This document shows, piece by piece, positions 44,540 through 56,480 of a DNA stretch of 64,000 nt; within the stretch, counting starts at the first letter, position 1, and every line of letters starts with the position of its first letter. Made by a program: the position numbers and the translations under genes. The stretch comes from Conus ventricosus (taxonomy: Eukaryota > Mollusca > Gastropoda > Neogastropoda > Conidae): contig CM031626.1 in assembly GCA_018398815.1 (NCBI GenBank), positions 43,844,319 to 43,908,318 of the forward strand, in the 5' to 3' direction. The notes under the pieces are model-generated. The model was not told where the DNA came from and did no database searches. It was given only the letters and a program-made list of their open reading frames with translations.

Positions 44540-47500
44540 GTTGGCCCCCTGGAGCAAATTAGCAACAAGGGGTCGCACTCGATATTCAAGAAGATAAAAG
44601 CAATGGCCAAATTCAGGCCCAGGTAATAGTAAAATATCAGGAAGTAAAAATAAAAAATCGTCAATATGCAGATCTCAAAACTGTCGAATCAATTTGTTTT
44701 TGAATGAATTGCATTTGGGGCAATCTTGATGGCACCCGGCAGTGAGTTCCACAGCCGTACAGAACGGGGATAAAAAGAATGTAAGTGGCTGTCAATATTT
44801 GATGCAGGTATGGTATAACACTGACCGCCACTCCTGGTGGCTACTTTATTCAATACTATTTTGTTCCATTGGAATATCAATTACTTTAGCTCTCCCTTTT
44901 GAAAAGGTGTTATTTTAAATAAAGTCTTCTCTCTTCAAAGGGTTTTTCCATTCTAATTTCCTCATGTTCTCCTAGTATTCCCCTTTTCTCTGATGTGGTT
45001 CCCTGTTACGAACCGTGCTGCTCTCTTCTGAATCTTTTCAAGGTTATAAATGTCCTTTAGATGGTAAGGATCCCAAACTGAGCAACCATTTTCCCAGTAC
45101 TGGTCAACCATGTTTTGTAGCAGTCGTCTTTAACCTTTTGGGGGCAGTCATTGATATTCCGTGTAAAAAAGCTAAGATGTTATTTGCTTCTTACATACTA
45201 AATTGTAATGTTCTTTCCATTTGAGACGACTATCTATAATCACGCCTAAATATTTTGCAGCATTAGTTTCTTTAAAATAGTATTATGGATAGAAAAATCT
45301 GATCAAATTATGAGCTTTTGTTACATATACGCAAACACTTGGCACTTTGAGGATGAAATTCCTTTTTCCAAGTTCTTTCCCACTTTTGTAAAGCGTTAGA
45401 TCTTCTTGTAGAATGCGTGTATCATTTCTTGCTTCTGATTGTTCTATAAAACTAAACTGTCATCTGCAAAAAGCCTTATAGTAGTTCCAGGAGAGAGATT
45501 TCTAATTTGTCATTTAATTAAATTAAGAAAAACAAGGGCCCCAGAACAGTTCCCTGTGGTACACCCGACAAGACTGGTTTACAAGGGGATGACGACCCTT
45601 CCCAACAACTTTCTGCGTTTCTCCCAACGGGGAATGATCTAGCCCTTTTTAGCAAAGAACCGCCAATGCCAATGTGTTCTAATTTAAGCAGCAGGCCCTC
45701 AGGGTCAACCTTATCAAAGGCTTTAGAAAAATCTAATAAATTGCATCTATTTGCTGTCTGTTTTAAGACAGTTACTAAAATCATTGAGATTGTTAAAGTT
45801 GAGTCTCACAACCCCTTTCGCTGTCTAAACCATGCTGGGCGTTATTTAAGAAATCATATTTGTCAAAATGGTCCATTATGCTACTATATATTATATGTTC
45901 AAGTAATTTAGCTGATATGGATGAAGGATACAGGTCTATAATTCTCTGCTTTTGTTTTGTCCCCTTTTTAAATAAGGGAACAATGCTCGCATCTCGCCAC
46001 TCATCAGGTATTACTCCCGGTCCAGTGAAGCTTGGTAAAGTAATTGGTATCCCTCACTCAATTCATTGGCAATAATTTTTAAGAGCTTGCCAGGAACGCC
46101 ATGGGGAAACAGTAGCTTTGTTTTCATTGATATTGGCAGTAACTTAAATACTCCTGCTTTGTTACTTTGATGTTTTGCTTTTCAGGGAGTTTATCATCAT
46201 CCTTTAGTCCAACGCTAATTAAAGGTTTGGGATTTGAGAAACTGAACAAAACTGCTTGTTTAGTAATTTTGCTTTCCCTTCAGGGTCCTGTATTAGGTTA
46301 TTCTGGTTGTTTCTCAGGTCTGGAATCCCAATGTTTCCTGTCTCTTACTCCTTATGTAAGACCATAATTTCTTGTTTTGATGATCACCTCCGAAATCATC
46401 GAATTAACATAATTGGAGTGAGCAAGTCTACATTCTCTCTGAACCTTCCTTAATATGTTTATACCTAACCAGTAATCTTTCTAAATTTAGGATGTATTTT
46501 TCAATTTTTAAAGAAACGATGGTTTCCTCTCAACAAACGTTTAGTTTTAGTAGTAATCCATGGCTGGTGGTTCTTGCTTGAAGTTATTTTAGTAGGTATG
46601 TTGTCATCCATAATATATTCCAAGTTAGTTTTTATACACTTCCAAAGTTCACTGACATTATCTTTAACACTATGGACCTCAAAAAAAGACGACTGAAATT
46701 AGAGTATTCCTGCGCATTTTGGTAAATCTGCTTGGTTCCAGAGTCTGATGGTACGTTTAGGGGGTTTTCTTCGAAAGGGTTGAAAGACTCTCTAGAGAAC
46801 TATGTCATGATCACCCAGGCCTGCAATTAATTCCTGATTGCCTAAAGCGCCTGGACAATTGGTAAAAAATAAATCCAGGAATGCCTTACCAGGGTTGGTG
46901 ATTCAACTGACTGTACTAATCCAAGGTCTTTGGTGGCAATCAAAAACGAGTATTAATATTTTTACTATATTGATTACCAAGTATGGCATCTTCACCCCAA
47001 TCAATATCTGGTAAATTAAAGTCTCCACCAATCCATAATATTGCCTTCCTATTGGCCAAAACAATGTTAGAAATGTCTCTGCAAATAGACAAACATACAT
47101 TTTCCATCTGAGTCTGGAGTCTGTAAACTGATCCAACAATGACAGGTCTTTTAAATTCTTGAAATTAATCCTACAAAAAAAACTTTCACTATTTTTGCCT
47201 TGATATAAAAACTCACTGGCTAAGTTCTTCCTAATGGCATCAAGACTCCCCCACCTCTTTTTTCCAAGTCTGTCCTTTCTATAAATATAAAATCCTCCAT
47301 TAGAAGTTCACTGCTGGATGTTCCAGTTTCTAGCCAAGTTTCGGTTCCAATACAACATCAATGTTTTTCAGTACTAAATTACGAGTTCTTCCTTTTTCTT
47401 AATAAGAGATTGGAAATTTACGACTATGCATTTAAGTTTATCTTTTTCTCTTAATGATTTAGGTTCAGTTGCACTTTATAAATTTGGGATTTTATCAGTT

Positions 47501-48060
47501 TTAGAATCGGGGTGGATGCAAACTTAGGACAAAATTAAGTTTCTTTGGGGGGATCGGTCTGGTGAGATGGGGTCAAAAGGGTTTTGCTTTCTGAGCTGCA
47601 GTTTTCAATAGAATCCTCAAAAAGTCTTGAACTAAAGTTTGGAAGCCCGCAGGTAAAAAAAGCCCATGATATTTTCACTATTGCATAATGCTTCATAAAT
47701 GCTGAATTCATTAACTACATTAGTGGGGATACCATGAATTGCAGACGTCACAGGCAACTGCTTTATGTTCCCATGTGACTCTCAATTGCAAAACTCCGCT
47801 GGATATTTTACTTTGGTGGACGGACCAGATTGAGTTCAATGTCTCCTGATAGGAAAAGGCTTAAAAACCAAAATTTTAACTCCTCTATGTCTAACGCTTT
47901 TAATCAAACAATTCCTTATCACTGTACTATTTCTGATATTAATTGAAATCAGGGGTTCAAATCTGGGCCTAGTAATAGACGTAAAAACAGTACTCGGCAC
48001 AGGTGCACACAGGAGACTAACATGGTTCAGGTGCACAAAGTTTTAAAACCTGCAAAAATG
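44540..48060 (-). pseudogene. CR1/jockey-like LINE 1 (EN and RT, degraded)
   Basis: Minus-strand non-LTR retrotransposon. Upstream frames near 48036-47836 (VKILVFKPFPIRRH) may be its first open frame. An apurinic-type endonuclease begins near 47420 (LVLKNIDVVL, then RGGGVLMPLG near 47230) and contains GGDFNLPDIDW (about 47030-47000). Reverse transcriptase has LLDFSKAFDKVD (about 45740) and SGVPQGTVLGPLFFLI (about 45565-45518). The C-terminal signature SFYPRSVRLWNSLPGAIKIA lies at about 44800-44730. Frames shift repeatedly. Clade is by motif recall only. Confidence 0.85.
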
Positions 48061-48599
48061 AACTAAAGGCGTCTACATCAACATCTAAAATTTCAAATTA
48101 AACTGAGTGCTAGGAATATTGTTGTTCCTGTCACATGTGGAAAGAACAAGGAAAAATAGAAAACTTTAACGAAGCCGAGGAAAAACACGCCGGTAGCCAT
48201 CTTGAAAGCCAAATAAGAAAGACTCACCTTTAAGAGGGTTTAAAACACAATTTCGTTAAGATAAAATAAAATTTAGCATTAAACTAAACCCAAAAGTGCT
48301 GATCATTGAAATTCACAGTTACTCGTATGAGTAAAGATTGTAAAAAATTTTAAAGACGTAAAAGATGTAAAAATGAATTAAAAAAGGGAGCTCCAAAAGC
48401 CAGGCAGCCTCCTCGCTTTGTTAGTTGAAAGGCGCGCTGAAAGTTTGTTTATTCGACATTAAATTTTCGAACTTTTGAATTTTTTTCACAATGGGGTTGA
48501 AATCCGAAATACTGATTAGGATATAACCTCTGATAGAATTCACCTTAATTTCTGACGGAAATAAGACACGATGAAAAGCCCAGGCTTATGAGAGAGCGG

Positions 48600-51500
48600 A
48601 GGGGGAGAGGGGGGAGATAGTGAAAATTTAATATAGTAGTAGTAGTAGTAGTAGTGTAGGGACTATTTATACAAAGCCGTTAAGCCTTTCAAAAGTCCCC
48701 TCGTTATTTTACTTTAGCAGGTTGAAAACATGCAATATAAATTTCCTTCTTATTTATCCCAAGCTCTTAAACTTACTTAAATTTCAAGTCTTTATCCAGC
48801 AATTCCTTAAAACCCTAGTATTTTAGCAAATTTAAGTGCATTGTCAAACTGTTCCCCGTTAGTAATAACCTTTACTGGGAACTTGAATCTCCCCCAGTTA
48901 GTATGAAACTGCTTAAAAAATTTTGCCTTGCCCGAATTTCTTTTTCTATCTGTTTTAACAACCTCAAAAAAGTAGTCCCACTGTATGTCCGTTTGCTGGT
49001 GAAATATTTGAAACACTTCATCAAATCCCCTTAATACGTCTACCTTTTAAAGAGTGCAAATTTAAGTAATTTAATCTATCTGTATAAGCATTTTGTACAT
49101 TCTGCAAGATTTTTGTAGCTCTTCTCTGTACTCTTTCAATTGCTATTGACTGTCTTTTCAGTGTGGGTACCAAATTATATTGCCATATTCAAGATGCGGT
49201 CTAACCATAGCTTATATAACTTTAAAAAGTTTCTTTATTTAGGTAAAATAAAAGTTCTTTTTATTAATCCCCAAACATTTGGTTTGCTTTATTTATACAT
49301 TTTTGAATGTGAATTTTCAAAGAGTAAATCTTTATCAAAGATTTCCCCAGATTTCCTTTTCTTCCTCACATTTCTGTACCCGCCTATTTCCACCATCTAT
49401 TTTCTGTTGTATTCATGTTCAGGATTGTTTTGCCAACATGCAAAACTTTACATTTTCAACATTAAAAATAAAATTCCCTTGTCTGACCAGTTTTGGAGGC
49501 AATTTAAATTTTCTTGCAGACTATTATAGTTATCTGATTTGTCATATATTTTGTATCATCAGCAAAAATTTTACAAAAACTATTACCTCACTGGAAGGTC
49601 ATTTTTAAAAATAGTAAACAGTACGGTCCTAAAATGCTCCCTTGGGGAATACCACTCATAACATCTTTCTCTGTCGACATACAGTTACCCCCTCTTACTC
49701 TTTGTTTTTTATTTGACAAAAAGTCTCTAATCCAGTTTTTACAACTTTCCCCACTATACCGTATGCTTCCATTTTTTCAATAATCTCTCATGCGGAACCG
49801 TATCAAAAACTTTACGGAAATCAGGAAATTATATCAACAGGTACTTTTCTCTAGCATGTTAACTAATCTTCCATAACTTCAAGTAGTTTGTGTTATGCAA
49901 GACCTTTTTTTACGAAAGCCATGCTGGCATACTGCAAACAAATTATTATCAGTGAAGTGAGATACTATGACATCTCTTATAATGGATTCTAGCATTTGCA
50001 TGCAAAGCAGGTTAAGCTTACCGGACGATAGTTGCCTGGCCTTCAGATTTTTACCCTTTTTTAAAAATAGCAGTAACTTCTGCAGATTTCCAGTCGAGGG
50101 GTAATTTTCCTGTCTCTAATGATTTATTATAATCTTTCTGAGCGGTACAGCTAACTCCTTACTTAATTCTTTTAGAACTTTAGGTGGTATTAAATCAAGG
50201 TCCCCGCGCTTTAGACTGATTCAATTCAAACAACTTCTTCTCTACTGCATCTGAAGTAATTATTATATCTGTAACTGAAATTCCCTTAGATTTACTAAAA
50301 TTCAATAAGATCAGGTATGTTATTTGTATCTTCATTAGCAAAGACACTTTCGAAGAACTCATTTAAAACTTCAGCTTTTCCATATCTGACTCGGCCAACC
50401 CTCCTTTACCATCATTTAGAGTATTTTCCCCTGTGTTTACTTTTGTACGTTTTTTGCACGTATTTCCAAAAACTTTGGGAGTTTTTTTACATTGTTCTGC
50501 TATTTTACGTTCATAAGCTTTTCTTGTTGATTTGATTTCATTTTTGCTCTTATTTTGCATTCTTGCATATTTACTGTATTCTTTCCCATCTTTCGTCAAT
50601 AAATACCTTTGAAAAAGATTATATTTTTTTTTAATCATGTTAAGTACTTTTATCATTCATCCAGAGTGGTTAAGCATTTTATTTTGGCTACACTTAGTCT
50701 TTGGAATACATTCATCCATACTTCTTAAACTTCGCATTTTAAGACATTCCACATTTCCTCGACATCCTGATCATTTGTAAACAAAGAGTGCCACTCTCTG
50801 ATAGCATTTTCCTCATTTTATTATAGTCTCCTTTCTGTAAATCAAATTTGTACTTAGGGTTTTCTTTAGTCTTTTCTTTGGGAACATACAGTTCAAATGT
50901 TAAAATCAAGTGATCATTTACCCCAAAGGGTCACTATATTCAATATCAGAGATCAAGGATTCTTCATTAACTAAACTAAGTCATAATGTTTGGCTTCTGT
51001 CCTTCCCGAACACGAGTTGGGTTAGTCACTTTTGTATTAAAAAGGCATCTTCTAAAGTTTTCAATAACACATTGCTTTTATCACTATTCCAATTTCCATC
51101 CCATTTTACATCAGGAAAATTAAAATCACCAAATATACATATTTTACTATATCTACTATTTTTTTTTGCTTTAGCAAATTTAAAAAACTCATAATTGTTT
51201 CATCATTTGAGTTGGGCTTCTGTATTTACACCCTACTAATATTGTCTCATCGTTACCACCCCCGATAATACACCATAATTGCTCTTGAAATTTGTTATTT
51301 TCAAACTCATCGCAAAGTTGTGCATTTAGCTCCTTAGCAAAATACATGGCTATACCCTTTAGGTTCCTTATTCAGAACAATCAAAGCCAGCAATTTCAAA
51401 ATTTAACATCTTTTGCTGCATATAAAACATTTTTTGCTCTTACTTTCCGTTAAGCCCAAAAATATCTGGCTTCTCCTCATTTATACGAATTAAAAACTCA

Positions 51501-51640
51501 TCCTTTTTATTCAGAAGACTATCTACATTACTGTACAAAATTCTCATTGAGTCATTAACCTTTTGATTTACAATTATTTTTTCCCCAACACAGTCTGGGA
51601 TGTAACATTTGTAAGATTGTCATTAACTTCAGAGGAATAA
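48600..51640 (-). pseudogene. CR1-like LINE 2 (EN and RT, degraded)
   Basis: Endonuclease starts near 51555 with ILYSNVDSLLNKKDEF and INEEKPDIFGL, and continues to IFGDFNFPDVKWDGNW (about 51140-51090). Reverse transcriptase shows DFRKVFDTVPHERLL (about 49825-49780) and MSGIPQGSILGPY (about 49660). The C-terminal region reads NAYTDRLNYLNLHSL and ends VITNGEQFDNALKF near 48820. The 3' tail ends in TAGTCCCTAC and (TAC)n on the minus strand (48640-48660). Many frameshifts. Confidence 0.86.
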
Positions 51641-52558
51641 GATTTTGGGTTTGTACAGCTATTTACATATTGTGGTTTGCTTGACAGTCAGTGTTTCACC
51701 TCAGGGGTCTGGACCTCGTTTCCCGGGCATGATCTGGGACAACAGCACCAGTTTGGTTTGTTTTGGTGTGAATGTCACAATCTTGCCAGCCTTATAATCA
51801 ATCTTTAAGTTTGTCTCCCCCTTTGTCTTTCTTTGGTTCAGTTCAGCTTTCAACGATTGATCGTTTCTTTCTTTTTTGTGGTGTCATTATTATGTAAATC
51901 TTGCTTTCTCCTTCCTTAACATGCTTGTTTAATCCTTGGACATTTTTCATTATTTTCTTTTGGCTTCCTCAGTTCTGACTTTCCCTTCTCAGGAGTCTTG
52001 GTTTAGCATTTCGCCAACCTGGATTCTGCCTAACCGGGCTGGGTTATTGACCTCATTTCTCTGACATCAGATAGACAACTCTGACTAGATCGCAACAACA
52101 CTCACCGTGAAGGGAACGTGTGTTTTTAGTCAAAACCAGAGTAGTGGAAAGGGTCCACTAGGCCCCATCTCTGGTCCCAAAACGTGTGTTTGCCCGTCCT
52201 CGCGAAATTCGGATGAAAACCCGCATCAGGAAACACGCAAATGAAAACCAATGCCCCCGTGACATTTGGCACGCTCTTGGGCGGAAGAGACGGGACTATT
52301 TTGCTCTTCGAAATGTAATCGGATAGTGCGTCACAGTTGCGTTCATCATGGGGAAGGCCATTGATCAGATGACAGCGCCATTTGTGGGGTCTCAAACACG
52401 TGATCAGCGTACTGGTCTTACAGAGGTTTGAAAATCGATAAAGTTCACTTCTTCTTCTTCTTCCTTTGTACGACCAACATCATTTTGCTGATGGTTTTGT
52501 CGTATTGACTGTCACATAGTCATAATCTCAAATGGCTTTAAAGCGCCCCATGATTTCA
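51641..52558. other. Between LINEs; one unassigned small frame
   Basis: A minus-strand frame at 52126-52395 (89 codons, starting MRPHKWRCHLINGLPHDE) is more protein-like in composition than its surroundings, but I recognise nothing in it and see no splice or promoter support. It may be part of a LINE first open frame or an unknown exon. Confidence 0.3.
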
Positions 52559-52559
52559 A

Positions 52560-53330
52560 GTTGTAGTAGTAGTAGGGACTGGCTCAAAAGCCTAGGGCTC
52601 GCGGCCTATGTACGTCCCCTCTTTTGTCAATACTTTTGTTAAAAGTATAGGTGTTGAAACGCAATTGTCATTTTGTTACTCAATGCCTAATATGGCATTT
52701 TAATCATCAAATTGGTTGAAAAGTTCCTTATACTTTGGAATTACATCCAAGAGATTCTTGAACTTGTTAGTGTCTTCTGCAAATTTTATGTTAGTAGGGA
52801 GTTCATTCCATAAAGGGGCTACTCTGTGTGAAAAGGAAAATTTTCTTCTGTTAGTACGGCAGTGCTGAATAAATATCTTTCTTCTGCATTTCTTGTGATG
52901 TTATGTTTTGAAAGAGAAAAGAGTGAGTCAACACAAACATTGTCAAAATCCATTAAATATTTTATAAGTCTGTATAAGATCACCTCTTGTCCTTCTGCCT
53001 TTAGTGAATGTAGATTCAAATATTGTAATCTTTCTGCATAAGATTTATCTTTGCATTCTTTAATAGCTTTGTAGCTTTGAACTCTTTCTATTTGTGATCG
53101 ACTGGTCTTTTCAAGTATGGGCACCAAATCGCATTAGCGTATTCCAAATGGGTCGCACAAAAATTTATAAAGTTTTAGGAATACCTCCTTATCTAAGTAG
53201 AGAAAACTTCTCCTTATGACACCCAACATTTGATTGGCTTTATTAACTATTCTGCCAATATGTAGATCAAAAGACAACATGCTATCGAAAGTTACTCCAA
53301 ATCTTTTTCTTCTTTAAGGTCTTTATCTTC
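52560..53330 (-). pseudogene. CR1-like LINE 3 (RT C-terminus, 5' truncated)
   Basis: Reads TSRSQIERVQ, KECKDKSYAERLQYLNLHSL, then KHNITRNAEERYLFSTAVLT and RVAPLWNELPTNIKFAEDTN, the standard end of CR1-type ORF2. The 3' tail reads TTTTGAGCCAGTCCCTACTA (minus strand) with (TAC)n, the same tail as LINE 2. The endonuclease and RT core are missing. Confidence 0.85.
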
Positions 53331-53381
53331 TGAAAGCTGCCATTGTGTCTCATATAATAAGCACTATAGGTTTCGAGCCAC

Positions 53382-53424
53382 TGACGTCACACACAATGAT
53401 TTATGGGATCGCCCGCCATATTGG
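53382..53424 (+). promoter_or_regulatory. CRE and YY1-type sites
   Basis: A palindromic TGACGTCA (53382-53389) and CCGCCATATTGG (53413-53424, YY1-type core GCCATATTG) lie about 120-170 bases upstream of the THAP-like sequence. The spacing suits a proximal promoter; function is inferred. Confidence 0.4.
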
Positions 53425-53447
53425 GGAGCAGGAAGTAAGACAGCGAG

Positions 53448-53540
53448 TGATAAAACACAGTGAAACACTGTTTAAACACAGTGAAACACTGTTATAAACA
53501 CAGTGAAACACTGTTATAAACACAGTGAAACACTGTTGTG
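53448..53540. repeat. 22-bp hairpin-forming repeat (4-5 copies)
   Basis: Unit AAACACAGTGAAACACTGTT plus AT. Each unit is itself a palindrome (ACAGTG-AAA-CACTGT). Confidence 0.9.
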
Positions 53541-53765
53541 TTATCGCCTGTCCTGCTCTTCTCACACATACTAGGGTGCAAAACGAGAACATGGATTGCA
53601 ATTTTTTAGAATTTCGAGGGTGAAATGCCATTGCGGAAAATTAATGGTAGACTGACAACACGGAGAAGAAGAGCGTCGATTGCCGCGATCAGGCGTACGG
53701 GCATCACGTTTGAGCACACTGAGAAGGCGCTCGAGTCTGTTCCAAACATTTTCATGGATGTAATT
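53533..53765 (+). pseudogene. Degenerate THAP zinc-finger domain
   Basis: Three pieces in different frames line up with a THAP (C2CH) DNA-binding domain: CYRLSCSSHTY and EHGLQFFRIS (about 53539-53616), RRRRASIAAIRRTGITFEHT (about 53660-53720), and ARVCSKHFHG (about 53727-53756), where Cys and His of CSKH are the last two metal ligands. A stop and two frame changes break it. THAP domains occur in host regulators and in P-type transposases; nothing downstream decides between them. Short introns are unlikely at this scale. Confidence 0.6.
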
Positions 53766-53815
53766 AGATACCCCTCGATTCTGTATGCAACATGCATTAA
53801 GATTTTAAGTGGATG

Positions 53816-54261
53816 GAAGGGGCACAGAGTTAAAAAATGCCAAACGAATGTGTGTGTTGTGTGCGCGCGCGCCACGCGTGCGTGTATGTGAGTGAGTGAG
53901 TGTGTGTGTGTTCAAGCCCAGCTTCCTTACTATGGGAGACTCATTAACTGATTCAGCTTGTCAGTATGGTTCTTCCTTTAGCCAACATTGTCATTAGTGT
54001 GACAAACATTGGAGATCCAATCTGAATGACTGACATGAGAATCCTCATAATTACACTGTCAGTGAAAGTGGTACAGGAAAGTAATGAGGCAGGAAAACTT
54101 TTGAAACTGATCATTTCACATAGTAAAAAAAGTTCAGTGTGAGTACTTTCTGAAAGTAAATCTTTGAAAAGAGTCAGATAGAACTGACTCCAAAATTTCC
54201 AGATGTAATAAAGTAATAATTAGCTGATCTGTAATCTTGTGCAGTTTAAATACCCACACAC

Positions 54262-54301
<40 letters not shown>

Positions 54302-54558
54302 ACACACACACACACTGCTTGGAACACAAACTGACCACAAACTATGCAAAACAACTCAGAAAATGTACAGAAACTGCTTTCATTCAAAATATTTTTCCCC
54401 TGCTTTTTTTTTTTTTTTTTCTCCATTTTGGATTAAAATACATGAAAAGTCAAAGGAATCACTAGCATAAATACATGAAAAATCAAAGGAATCACACATG
54501 ACACATTATGCACACAAAAGCTAGCATGAAAGTACACTGTAGAATCATTTAATGAAAC
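53816..54558. repeat. Sequence duplicated across the gap (left copy)
   Basis: Runs to the gap and matches 58327-59041 in the same orientation through GGGGCACAGAGTTAAAAAATG, TTCAAGCCCAGCTTCCTTAC, AGTCAGATAGAACTGACTCC and AAAATACATGAAAAGTCAAA. This copy looks well base-called. It includes (CA)n at about 54256-54316. No gene is apparent. Confidence 0.88.
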
Positions 54559-54658
54559 NNNNNNNNNNNNNNNNNNNNNNNNNNNNNNNNNNNNNNNNNN
54601 NNNNNNNNNNNNNNNNNNNNNNNNNNNNNNNNNNNNNNNNNNNNNNNNNNNNNNNNNN
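54559..54658. other. Assembly gap (100 N)
   Basis: Exactly 100 N, a conventional placeholder for a gap of unknown size. Confidence 1.
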
Positions 54659-56115
54659 CCCCAAAACCCCTCTTACCGCTACCACATCAAGGGCTTCGCT
54701 CTGTCTTGAGGTCCGCAACCCCTTGTACAGCTGTACCAGAGGCGGTGAACCTCATGTCCAACCGCGGGCTGAAACTGTCTTTAAATTATTACATCCGACT
54801 GTTCTCAAACCACAGAATCCTGCCTATGACTGTGTCTTTGACCCTCCGTTCCAAAGTAAGTTTGCAAACAACCCGAAATGTTTTTCCGCCTTTTGGGTCT
54901 TCGTATGCAGCCTCACGTGCGGAATGCAGGTGTAGACCTAGGAGTTGTGTCCGATTTTTCCAAGTTTTCCGGATCAACCTCCGTGGACCTTTTTCAAAAC
55001 CAGAGATTCGTTTTGATCTTGCAGCTTTTCGCAAAGAGTCTACCAGCTCTCTGGCGTACAAGGCATTGTATGCTGACCTCTGTTCGAAATTTCCATCCTA
55101 TCAAAAAGTTTTCACTGACGGTTCCAAGTCTGAGGATGGAGTGGCCTGTGCAGCCTACTGCCCTGGGGCTCCTTCTCAGATACTGTTGGAACATATTCAT
55201 TCAGATGCTTCTGTTTATTCTGCTGAACTTACTGCTCTGGTACTGGCTTTGAAGATAATCTCCCATTCTTCAAAGAGGGACTTTCTGGTTCTGTCGATTC
55301 GCTGTCAGCTTTGGGGGCCATAGCTGGCCGCAACCTTCAGCATCCAGAACTTTTACTTTTTTTTGAACTTTTTAGCAAGTTGAAGGCGGACGGTTACAAC
55401 ATTACTCTTGCTTGGGTTCCTGGCCATGTTGGCATCGGCGGGAACGAAATGGTTGATCGTTTAGCCAAGAACGCCACAAGAGAGAAACTGTCCAACACTT
55501 ATAATCCCCTGCTCAGATGTGAAACCCAAAATTAACGATTATGTGAGAGACCTCTGGCAGGAGGATTGGAACACACAGACGAATAACAAACTCTTTCAGA
55601 TCCGTCCAAACCTTAAAGACTTCCTCCCATCTACGTCGGGTGGTCGTAAAGAGGAAACGGTTCTGTGCCGGCTGCACACCGGCCATTCGTATTTATACCC
55701 ATTCTTACCTTTTAAAGAGTGAAGAAGCTCCGTGTTTCATTCCATGTCATGCACCACTCACAATGAAACATGTTCTTTTAGAGTGTTGGGACTTGCACGA
55801 TGTGAGACCAAACATTTTACAGGCGGAGTCCATGAAGATCCTGTTCAGGGATGTCCCGCCTGACGTGATCCTTGGGTTTTGAGAGAGATTGACATTTTCA
55901 TCTGATTTGAGATTTTACGGAGGAAGGATTTTTTAAACAGAGTTTCTGGTTCGTTTGTAGACGATGTCATTTAACGAGATGTGTGAAAGTTTTTTTTTTT
56001 TTTTTTTTTTTTTTAATGACTGGGGAGTTGATTTTAACGTGGTGACAGCCCTGATGTGGCCCTCTGCGGTCGGCTGGGCTATAAGCAACATTATCTTAAA
56101 CTTAAACTTATCTAA
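54659..56115 (+). pseudogene. LINE 3' end with RNase H
   Basis: Starts at the gap inside an RT-thumb/connection region (FKLLHPTVLKPQ). RNase H follows with FTDGSKSEDGVACAAY (about 55113), SVYSAELTALVLALK (about 55210), LSDSLSALGAIAG in a shifted frame (about 55295), and WVPGHVGIGGNEMVDRLAKN (about 55415-55475). A C-terminal knuckle region has VLCRLHTGHSYL and MKHVLLECWDL (about 55660-55800). The tail carries GATGTGGCCCTCTGCGGTCG and ends in a TTAAAC-type repeat. All RNase H acidic residues are visible, but three frame changes break it. The domain order (RT then RNase H) suggests an I/jockey-type lineage. Confidence 0.9.
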
Positions 56116-56207
56116 GAAAGTCTGAGATAGACAGCCTTGTATGTGAAGTGGAGCGTAGACAGCAAAGCGACGAAGCAGCAAAAAAAAAGTCTAATCTCTC
56201 ACTGCTG

Positions 56208-56480
56208 ATAACCTTTGACCGCTCTAGGGTGGAGCGCTGGATCTCTCAAACGCTTCCCACTGTAACCTTTGAGCGCTCTAGGGGGGACGCTGGAAAACCT
56301 TGCTACTGTGACCTTTGCCGCCAAAAGGGGGGAGCGCTGAAAAAACGCTTGCCACTGTGACCTTTGAGCGCCTGGGGTGGAGCCTGGAAACGGCTTGCTA
56401 CTGGACCTTTGGGACCGTCTAGGGGGGAGCGCTGAAGAAACGGCTTGCCACGTGACCTTTGAGGGCTTTTGGGTGGGGCG
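56208..56480. repeat. ~48-bp tandem repeat (~6 copies)
   Basis: Units share ACCTTTGAGCGCTCTAGGGG, GGAGCGCTGGAAAACGCTTG, CCACTGTG. Copies differ by many single-base length changes in G and A runs, as in the rest of this region. Confidence 0.85.

Noticed and set aside
53601..53891. 88-residue intact THAP protein on +
   Set aside because: This frame contains only the middle of the domain; the metal-binding CSKH motif is in another frame, so it is not an intact gene.
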